A stretch of 5,893 nucleotides of DNA from Burkholderiales bacterium. Lineage in GTDB: Bacteria; Pseudomonadota; Gammaproteobacteria; Burkholderiales; Burkholderiaceae_C. Below the pieces are notes generated by a model. That model did not search any database, was not told the DNA's origin, and saw only the letters and a list, made by a program, of their open reading frames with translations. Positions 1 through 5,402 of this stretch are shown one piece after another. The translations under genes were made by a program, and so were the position numbers. Each line of letters starts with the position of its first letter. Positions within the stretch are counted from its first letter, which is position 1. The stretch spans positions 1 to 5,893 of the forward strand of contig CANJKD010000178.1 of NCBI GenBank assembly GCA_947474415.1, written 5' to 3'.

Positions 1-693
1 CTGCGCGGCTTTGCCAGCCGCCTGCGCTGGCACTGCCACTTCATGCAAAAGCTCGAAGACGAGCCGGCCATCGAGTGGCGCAATGTGGCGCGCACGGTTG
101 ACGGGCTGCGGCCGGGCGATGGCCGGCACGAAAGTCCGGTCGACACCGAACGCTTGCAGGCCTGGTGCGAAGGCCGCACCGGCTACCCGATGGTCGACGC
201 CTGCATGCGCCAGCTGCGCGCCACCGGTTGGCTGAACTTTCGCATGCGGGCGATGCTGGTCAGCTTCGCCGCCTACCACCTGTGGCTGCACTGGCGCGAG
301 CCGGGGCTCTTTCTGGCCCGCCAGTTCCTCGATTTCGAGCCCGGCATCCATTGGAGCCAGATGCAGATGCAGTCGGGCACGACCGGCATCAACACGCTGC
401 GCATCTATTCGCCGGGCAAGCAGGCACGCGATCAAGACCCGCAGGGTCTGTACATCCGGCAATGGGTACCAGAGATCGGCAGCGCGGCTTACCCGGCTCC
501 GATCGTGGACGAACGCACCGCAGTGGCGGCAGCGAAGGAAAAGCTCTACGGCCTGCGCCAGACCCGCGAAGCACACGCCGAAGCCAACGCGATTCAGCAC
601 AAGCACGGCTCGCGAAAAAGTGGCTTGCCACCGTCAGCGCCCACCAAGCGCCGCGCGCCAGCCGCGCCGGATGGCCAGGGCCAATTGTTCTAG
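1..693 (+). CDS. Photolyase/cryptochrome-family protein, C-terminal FAD-binding part (5' end outside window)
   Basis: The reading frame is open from base 1 to the TAG at 691-693, giving 230 residues. The ATG at 43 is internal, because homologous sequence (RLRWHCHFMQKLEDEP) continues upstream of it. Photolyase landmarks are TGYPMVDACMRQLRATGW (fragment residues 60-77), LRIYSP (133-138) and LYIRQWVPEIG, all belonging to the helical FAD-binding domain. The N-terminal antenna domain would lie left of the window. Family members use FADH- to repair UV pyrimidine dimers or act as cryptochromes. Aligned by eye to E. coli PhrB, the segment for NNGGWQWAAS reads GIHWSQMQMQ. The proximal electron-transfer Trp (W382) becomes Ser119 with Trp118 one position earlier, W384 becomes Met121, and FNP becomes YSP. 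It is therefore not a classical class I CPD enzyme. A divergent class such as the ssDNA-specific NewPHL group is possible but unproven. The tail after about residue 195 is basic, rich in Ala and Pro, and ends QGQLF. Confidence 0.9.
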   Translation: MRGFASRLRWHCHFMQKLEDEPAIEWRNVARTVDGLRPGDGRHESPVDTERLQAWCEGRTGYPMVDACMRQLRATGWLNFRMRAMLVSFAAYHLWLHWREPGLFLARQFLDFEPGIHWSQMQMQSGTTGINTLRIYSPGKQARDQDPQGLYIRQWVPEIGSAAYPAPIVDERTAVAAAKEKLYGLRQTREAHAEANAIQHKHGSRKSGLPPSAPTKRRAPAAPDGQGQLF

Positions 694-727
694 TCGGGCC
701 GCCAACCCCAATCACGGCGAGACCTTC

Positions 728-1028
728 ATGAACCTGTTCAACAAGCTCCCCGGAGCTTGCGCCCTCGGCACCTGGGTTGGGACACCTCATCTGGCGGCGC
801 CTGCCGCCATCCTGCTGTGAGGCACGCTGCTGACACTGGCGCTGGCAGGGGCGAACACGCGCTGTTGCTGTGGGACTTCACGATGTACGGGGGGTGCTGC
901 TGCACTGGACACTGCTGCTGACATTGGCCGTTGGGTGCTTCATCATCAGGTTCATGAAGGGGCCGGCGTACGTGGCCGACGCCTACCCATTTTCGGAGGA
1001 CAACGGTGCATCGATCACCCGGCCTTGA
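728..1028 (+). pseudogene. Decayed small membrane-protein gene (one stop, two frameshifts)
   Basis: Three frames join into one plausible small membrane protein. Frame 2 runs from ATG 728 (MNLFNKLPGACALGTW) to a TGA at 818-820 and continues in the same frame as GTLLTLALAGANT. Frame 1 then gives LLLWDFTMYG from 862. After a run of six G at 889-894, frame 3 gives LLHWTLLLTLAVGCFIIRF, then MKGPAYVADAYPFSED, ending at TGA 1026-1028. The pieces form two hydrophobic helices joined by a short loop and a polar C-terminus, about 100 residues in all. The TGA could be a former TGG (Trp). It starts 34 bases after the photolyase stop on the same strand, so it was perhaps co-transcribed with it. Its last 46 bases overlap the 3' end of the convergent BLUF gene. 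I do not recognise the family. The reconstruction is an inference from hydrophobicity and continuity, and none of the three pieces is a credible gene alone. Confidence 0.5.
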
Positions 1029-1417
1029 GCGATGAGCGCGTCGATGCGCACCATGACCAACGCGCCGTTCGCCGAGTACGGATCGAAATCGGGCCAGACG
1101 ATCCTGGTTTGCGGGTCCAGGTCTGACAGACTGGCGCGCGCCATGGACCATTCACCGTAGCGCCGCCTGGTGATGCTTTCGCAGTGGATCAACTCCAGAT
1201 CCTTGTGGCGCGAGTCAGCCGAGATGCGGGCGTACAGGCGCGTCACCGTGCCACGCTCACCTTCCAGTGCCTGCAGGAACACGCCCTGGCCTTCGCAGAG
1301 CACGCCGGTGATGTCGTTCTGCGTGTTCCAGTAGTGTTCCTTGTGCAGAATCGAATTGGTCAGCGTACGGGTCTGCGTGTCGACCGCTCTGCTCACGTAG
1401 ATCAGGCGAATCAGCAT
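983..1417 (-). CDS. Short BLUF-domain blue-light photoreceptor
   Basis: This 144-residue protein is a stand-alone BLUF domain (sensor of blue light using FAD) with a C-terminal extension of about 50 residues and no attached output domain. The N-terminal strand LIRLIYVSRA carries Tyr7. Asn31 lies in WNTQNDITGVL, Gln49 in VFLQALEG, and Trp90 and Met92 in YGEWSMA. The spacings (Tyr to Asn 24, Asn to Gln 18, Gln to Trp 41, Trp to Met 2) equal those of AppA Tyr21, Asn45, Gln63, Trp104 and Met106. The whole flavin hydrogen-bond network is therefore present and it should be photoactive. Short BLUF proteins (PixD, BlrB, BlsA types) signal by contacting partner proteins, and no partner is identifiable here. 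The ATG at 1415-1417 is chosen because it starts directly at the first beta strand. The Shine-Dalgarno upstream is weak. It converges on the photolyase-like gene and was probably divergent from the DUF6445-like gene before the IS inserted. Confidence 0.95.
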   Translation of the reverse strand: MLIRLIYVSRAVDTQTRTLTNSILHKEHYWNTQNDITGVLCEGQGVFLQALEGERGTVTRLYARISADSRHKDLELIHCESITRRRYGEWSMARASLSDLDPQTRIVWPDFDPYSANGALVMVRIDALIAQGRVIDAPLSSENG

Positions 1418-1644
1418 GGTTCAGATGTCCGGGAAAATTCCGAGGGTGGGCACAAAGGCATCGCAAGCGTGGTGGCAAGTGGAGGCTCGCGAAAGCCTTG
1501 CGCCGAGCTCACAGAGGCTAGCAAGTTGACCGCCAACGCGTGGTGTTCGCGGCAGGGCAAGCACCGCCCCAGGCGCTGGCCATTGAAGCCGACAGAGTCG
1601 CGCCGCACCCGTTCCCGGCACCGTCACCGGCCGTCGCAACTTTC
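1418..1644. promoter_or_regulatory. Upstream region of the BLUF gene, bounded by the IS
   Basis: These 227 bases lie between the BLUF start codon and the outer end of the insertion sequence. Short open frames cross it on both strands, but none has a recognisable product, so I call no gene. It must hold whatever drives the minus-strand BLUF gene. I could not find a convincing -35/-10 pair, operator palindrome or strong ribosome-binding site in it. The Shine-Dalgarno candidates just upstream of the BLUF ATG (around GGA in CCCGGACATC) are poor. Confidence 0.3.
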
Positions 1645-1672
1645 GGCTCTGTTGAATTTCAAGTGGGTTGCC
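1645..1672. repeat. Terminal inverted repeat of the IS (transposase 3' end)
   Basis: The 28-base end begins GGCTCTGTTGAATTTC and contains AAGTGGGTTG. It pairs with the repeat at 2930-2957 at 20 of 28 positions without gaps. The transposase TGA is embedded in it. Confidence 0.75.
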
Positions 1673-2894
1673 GGGCGTGATGGTTGATGGCGCGGAAGTC
1701 GAGTTTGCCGGCGATCAGGAAGATGACGGTTTTGATGGTGGACAGGCGCGTGAAGCCGCGAGCGCGGCGCTTGGCGGCCTGGAACAGGCCGTTGATGGCC
1801 TCCAGGAATCCGTTGGTCTGACGGGTTTGCGCCCAAGCCACGATACCCTCCAGGTGGCGGCGCACGAGGGCGGCGACCTCCTTCATCGGCTCGACCTTGG
1901 AGCGCATGACGCAGATGCACCAATGGGCGAGCATGGCGCGCACCACGTTGACCTGCTTGCGCTGCAGGATCTCGCGCAACTGCTCCTTGTAGAGCCACGC
2001 TCGAGCCGTGCGCACGGTGGTCATCCTGGCGATCAAGGCGTCGAGGTCAGCTGCGGCTGCGGGCTTCAAGCGCGCGCGCTCCTTGAGCAACGACCAGCGC
2101 ATGCCCTTGAGGGACTTGGTCGTGCGCTGCTCGATGCGGCGCATCTTGTCCACGGCCGCGTTGGCGTGCCAGACGACGTGGAATTTGTCGAAGGTGATGC
2201 GCGCGTTGGGTAGCTCTTCGGTGACGCCCTTGATGAACGCCGGCGACATGTCGATGCTCACCGAGTCGATCTGCTCGGGCGGGCAGCCGTGGTCATTTAG
2301 GTAGGCCGCCAGATCTGAGATCATTTTGGCGTCGCGCCCTTCGGTGACAAACAGCACCCGGCGCTCGAGCGCGTCGGCGGCCAGCGTCACGTAGTCGTGC
2401 CCGCGGGCACGCGAGGTCTCGTCCATGGCCAGCGCCTTCACTTCGCTGAGGTCGGCCAGGCCCAAGGCGATGTCCACGTAGCGCTCACACACCGCCATGA
2501 CGCGGTGTGCCGACTCGCCCACAAGGCGCGCAACGGCCGCGAACGGCATCTGTGCGGCAAGCATCAGGCCGAACGCCTCGAACAGCAATGTGAAGCCCGA
2601 CAGGCGACCCGCGAAGTCAGGCTCGACCAGGCGCACGGAGCCGTTGGGCAGCTTCACTCTGGGCGTGCGCACCTGCAGCACGCACTCGTGCTGGAAGAAG
2701 TTCATGTGCCGGTAGGACTTGGTCACCGTGTCGTGCACCGGGTGCACGCCTTCGTGGCCAGACACGGCAAATCGGCTGCCCGTCCTGAAGTCGATCAGCA
2801 CTGTCAGCACCTTGGCCGCTTCATCGAAATCCACCGACACCACAGACCATGGATCGGCAATCCCCAGCGCCGCCTCAAACACCTTGGCCGTCAT
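1659..2894 (-). CDS. ISL3-family DDE transposase
   Basis: This is a full-length transposase of 411 residues counted from the ATG at 2892-2894, a normal size for ISL3. A TTG immediately before it could add one residue. The ATG is preferred because a GGGGAG Shine-Dalgarno sits about 5 bases upstream of it but only about 2 from the TTG. The N-terminal region contains HDTVTKSYRHMNFFQHE and RTPRVKLPNG. The cysteine zinc-finger pattern of many ISL3 relatives is not evident here. The acidic catalytic residues are probably Asp158 (AMDETSRARGH), Asp215 (SIDMSPAFIKG) and Glu365 (NGFLEAINGLFQAAKRRARG). The last motif, with its basic KRRARGF continuation, is the clearest ISL3 signature. A helical region around residues 115-140 may be the helix-turn-helix. 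The frame is intact, with no stops or shifts, so the enzyme may be active. It would cut and rejoin the terminal repeats that bound the element. Confidence 0.95.
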   Translation of the reverse strand: MTAKVFEAALGIADPWSVVSVDFDEAAKVLTVLIDFRTGSRFAVSGHEGVHPVHDTVTKSYRHMNFFQHECVLQVRTPRVKLPNGSVRLVEPDFAGRLSGFTLLFEAFGLMLAAQMPFAAVARLVGESAHRVMAVCERYVDIALGLADLSEVKALAMDETSRARGHDYVTLAADALERRVLFVTEGRDAKMISDLAAYLNDHGCPPEQIDSVSIDMSPAFIKGVTEELPNARITFDKFHVVWHANAAVDKMRRIEQRTTKSLKGMRWSLLKERARLKPAAAADLDALIARMTTVRTARAWLYKEQLREILQRKQVNVVRAMLAHWCICVMRSKVEPMKEVAALVRRHLEGIVAWAQTRQTNGFLEAINGLFQAAKRRARGFTRLSTIKTVIFLIAGKLDFRAINHHARQPT

Positions 2895-2929
2895 CAACGC
2901 TCCCCTTTCCGATGCTCAACGTGACGCAA

Positions 2930-2957
2930 GACTACCCACTCGGAATTTGAGAGAGGC
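2930..2957. repeat. Terminal inverted repeat of the IS (transposase 5' end)
   Basis: Read on the minus strand from 2957 it begins GCCTCTCTCAAATTCC and contains GAGTGGGTAG. It matches the opposite end at 20 of 28 positions. It lies 36 bases upstream of the transposase start, so the transposase promoter must lie within or beside this repeat. Confidence 0.75.
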
Positions 2958-2995
2958 CATAATTTCCTACCCTGCTCCCTAGCCCTGTCGCATCG

Positions 2996-3673
2996 ATGGC
3001 CGACCGCCCACCGCCCCAAGTCCACCGCCTGCTTTATCGGGAGCCGATGCCGGGTCACGACTACTGGGTGCTCGACGACGCACTGGCGAACCCGCACGAA
3101 CTGCGCGAACGCATGCTTCAGCGCACCGACTGGACCCAGGGCGCGCCTTACCGCCCCGAGAGTTGGCCCGGCATGCGCGCGCAGCCCGCGCTGCAGCCTG
3201 CGGAACTGGCCCCGTTGGAAGACTGGGTGCGCGCCCAAACAGGCCGCAAGCGGGTGTTCCAGCCGGCCGTGGGCGGCGCTGACCAACTGAACCACAACTG
3301 CATCCAGGTGGTCGCCGCGCACGAGGCATCGGCCCGCCCGCACACCGACTCGCGCGCGCTGTGCCGCTATGCCGCCGTGCTGTACCTGTCACCCGACGGC
3401 CCCGAGCATGCCGGCACCACCTTCTTCCGCGTGCGCCTGCCCGACGGCTCACTGGGCGGCAACATGATCGCGTCACGGCACACCAACCTGGTCGAGGCAC
3501 TGGGCACGCGCTTCGTGCCGCCCGGCCTGTTCGTTCCCGACGTGTCGGTGGACTACCGGTTCAACCGGCTGCTGCTGTATCGCGCCGACCTGATCCACAG
3601 CGCGACCACGTACTTCGGCAACGCACTGGCCGAACGCCGCATGGCGGCCGTGTTCTTCTGGTTGGCAAACTGA
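2996..3673 (+). CDS. Putative DUF6445-like 2-oxoglutarate/Fe(II) oxygenase-fold protein
   Basis: The product is 225 residues, soluble, with no signal peptide. The fold is suggested by a facial-triad pattern. His116 and Asp118 lie in SARPHTDSRALCRYAAVLYL, and a distal His201 lies in FNRLLLYRADLIHS. Arg214 or Arg215 follows 13-14 residues later and is placed to bind the 2-oxoglutarate carboxylate. The central AVLYLSP, the GGT-like AGTTFFR, and the closing FNRLLLYR..LIHS resemble the DUF6445 family, whose function is poorly defined. An early LDDALANPHELRERML helix also fits that family. The substrate cannot be told from the sequence. The ATG at 2996 has no good Shine-Dalgarno, but it opens a frame that fits the family length. 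The start is only 38 bases from the IS end, so the native promoter has probably been separated from the gene. A glycosyltransferase gene follows on the same strand. Oxygenase fold is likely; an actual oxygenase reaction is inference. Confidence 0.75.
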   Translation: MADRPPPQVHRLLYREPMPGHDYWVLDDALANPHELRERMLQRTDWTQGAPYRPESWPGMRAQPALQPAELAPLEDWVRAQTGRKRVFQPAVGGADQLNHNCIQVVAAHEASARPHTDSRALCRYAAVLYLSPDGPEHAGTTFFRVRLPDGSLGGNMIASRHTNLVEALGTRFVPPGLFVPDVSVDYRFNRLLLYRADLIHSATTYFGNALAERRMAAVFFWLAN

Positions 3674-3779
3674 AGCGCCGGAGCCGGGCCCGATGCCGGG
3701 CAGCGAACGCCGGCTTGCGCCACGTCTTGGGCACTCTCGTATCCTCCACGCGCAGATTCTTGCTGCGCCGCTTCCTCCC

Positions 3780-5402
3780 ATGAATTCAACCCACACGCCC
3801 AGCCCCGCAGCCAGCCCGAAACCGCAGCCCGGTGGCTTCGCGCAGCGCGGCCGGCTCGGGCCCGAATGGCTCACCTGCCTCGTCGTCAGCGCGCTCTGGT
3901 TCGGGTTCACCGCAGGTCTGCGGCCGCTGGCCATTCCGGACGAAGGCCGCTACGTCGGTGTCGCCTGGGAAATGCTGCGCAGCGGCCACTGGATGGTACC
4001 CACGCTGGACGGCATGCCGTTTTTCCACAAGCCGCCCCTGTTCTACTGGGTCACCGCCGCCTCGATGCAGTTGTTCGGGCCCGGGGTCGCCGCAGCACGC
4101 GCTGCCGCCTGGCTGGGCTCGGTGGCTGCCGTGACCGGCCTGTTCGCGTTCACCGCGCGCTGGGCTGGCCGCCAGCAAGCGTGGACTGCGGCCGCCGTGC
4201 TGGCGACCATGCCATTGCTCTATGGCGGCTCCCAATATGCCAACCTCGACATGTTGGTGGCGGGCTGCATCTCGGCCACGGTCCTGCTGGCTGCGCACGC
4301 GACACTCGCGCGAGCGCTTGGCCTGCCGCATCGCCGGGCCCTGGCGCTGGCCTTCGTCGTGGCCGCACTCGGGGTACTGGCCAAGGGGTTGATCGGCGTG
4401 GCTTTGCCGGTGCTGGTGTTGCTCGGCTGGGGCGTCGCGACGTGGCGCCTCGGCCGCGTGCTGGCGCTGCTGATGTGGCCGCCCGGGTGGCTGCTGTTCG
4501 CGGCCGTCGCCGCGCCCTGGTTCATCGCGATGCAGCTCCGGTTCCCGGAGTTCGGCCACTACTTCTTTGTCGTCCAGCACCTGCAACGCTTTGCGTCCTC
4601 GGGCTTCAACAACCCGCAGCCGGGCTGGTTCTATCCGGCCGTTCTCGCGCTGCTCACGTTGCCATGGTCACCCTGGCTAGCGGGCGTGTGGCGCCGCGCT
4701 GACCCCCAGGCCCCCACGCAGGCCGGCCTTCGCACGCTGATGCTCGTGTGGGCGAGCGTGGTGACCCTGTTCTTCTCGATGCCCGCATCGAAGCTCATCG
4801 GCTACATCTTGCCGGCGGTTCCACCGCTGGCGTTTCTGGTTGCCGAGGCCGTCGTCCGCTGGCGCGCGCGTCGCGGGGCCGCTGGCGCCTCCCCGCGCCT
4901 GCCGCGCGTGCTGTTCCGCACCAGTGCTGCACTGGCCGCCACGGTGTGCGTCGGCGCCGTCGTGGCGCTGCACTTCCAGCAGCCCAAATCGAACCGGGCG
5001 CTGGCCGAAAGCCTGCGGGCGTGGCGCCAGGCCGGCGAACCCGTCGTTTTCATCGACAACTACTACTACGACCTGAAGTTTTACGCTCGGCTGGATGAAC
5101 CCGTGACGGTGGTTGACCCGTGGCTGCCCGCAGAAGTGGCGAAGGACAGCTGGCGGCGCGAACTGGTCGATGCCGCGCGGTTCGCAGGGGCCGAATCCAG
5201 CCACCGCCTGATCCAGCCTGGCGAGCTGGACGCGTTGCTCTGCCAGGCCCGGTCGAGCTGGGTGGTCGGTCCGTGGCCGGCGGCCGGTGGCTCGGCACGG
5301 TTCGCGGCCCTGGCGCCCGTCTTCCGGTCCGCATCCACGGCGCTGTGGAACGTGGCGCCTTCGGCGCTGTCGTGCAGCGGTTCCGCCAAGCCTGCCGGTT
5401 GA
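3780..5402 (+). CDS. ArnT/PMT-family membrane glycosyltransferase
   Basis: The 540-residue multi-pass inner-membrane protein resembles ArnT (GT83), which moves a sugar from an undecaprenyl-phosphate carrier to a periplasmic acceptor such as lipid A. The first periplasmic loop after TM1 (about residues 31-50) has IPDEGRYVGVAWEM with Asp54, then FFHKPPLFYW with Lys84. Asp157 follows in QYANLDMLVAG. These three sit about one position from the Asp55, Lys85 and Asp158 reported for Cupriavidus ArnT. LAKGLIGVALP (200-210) and SKLIGYILP (337-345) are further family motifs. About ten to twelve hydrophobic segments end near residue 398, followed by a soluble C-terminal domain (NYYYDLKFYARLDEP). Start choice: ATG 3780 puts TM1 close to the N-terminus. 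An in-frame ATG at 3693 has a GGAG nine bases upstream and would add 29 non-hydrophobic residues. A weak TTGCGC-19-TATCCT promoter-like pair (3715-3745) favours 3780. No other arn genes are present, so the sugar and acceptor are unknown. Confidence 0.9.
   Translation: MNSTHTPSPAASPKPQPGGFAQRGRLGPEWLTCLVVSALWFGFTAGLRPLAIPDEGRYVGVAWEMLRSGHWMVPTLDGMPFFHKPPLFYWVTAASMQLFGPGVAAARAAAWLGSVAAVTGLFAFTARWAGRQQAWTAAAVLATMPLLYGGSQYANLDMLVAGCISATVLLAAHATLARALGLPHRRALALAFVVAALGVLAKGLIGVALPVLVLLGWGVATWRLGRVLALLMWPPGWLLFAAVAAPWFIAMQLRFPEFGHYFFVVQHLQRFASSGFNNPQPGWFYPAVLALLTLPWSPWLAGVWRRADPQAPTQAGLRTLMLVWASVVTLFFSMPASKLIGYILPAVPPLAFLVAEAVVRWRARRGAAGASPRLPRVLFRTSAALAATVCVGAVVALHFQQPKSNRALAESLRAWRQAGEPVVFIDNYYYDLKFYARLDEPVTVVDPWLPAEVAKDSWRRELVDAARFAGAESSHRLIQPGELDALLCQARSSWVVGPWPAAGGSARFAALAPVFRSASTALWNVAPSALSCSGSAKPAG

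Larger units (their letters stand above)
1645..2957 (-). mobile_element. ISL3-family insertion sequence, about 1.31 kb, apparently complete
   Basis: A single transposase gene fills the element, and imperfect terminal inverted repeats flank it. The left window end starts GGCTCTGTTGAATTTC at 1645. The right end, read on the minus strand from 2957, starts GCCTCTCTCAAATTCC. Over 28 ungapped bases the two ends match at 20 positions, including a shared AGTGGGT core. The transposase stop codon (1659-1661) lies inside the 1645 repeat, a common compact IS arrangement. ISL3 elements normally create an 8-bp target duplication. The flanks CAACTTTC (1637-1644) and ATAATTTC (2959-2966) agree at only 5 of 8 positions, so no clean duplication is visible. 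The exact outer base at the right is uncertain by one (2957 or 2958). No passenger gene is present. Length and family are typical. Confidence 0.85.

Noticed and set aside
1421..1639. Short minus-strand frames upstream of the BLUF gene
   Set aside because: They overlap each other in different frames and have no conserved-looking sequence or ribosome-binding site.
2397..2924. Plus-strand open frame of 175 codons opposite the transposase
   Set aside because: It is antisense to a complete ISL3 transposase, and its composition is dictated by the opposite strand.
2947..2973. Outward promoter formed at the IS edge (TTGAGA with TACCCT, or CATAAT at 2958-2963)
   Set aside because: TTGAGA to TACCCT spacing is 15 with a poor -10, and CATAAT has no -35 at 16-18 bases. 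It is too weak to annotate, though some promoter must serve the downstream gene.
3682..3716. Possible hairpin (AGCCGG with CCGGCT) between the oxygenase-like gene and the glycosyltransferase
   Set aside because: The stem is six bases with a loop of over 20 and no T-run, so there is no basis to call a terminator.
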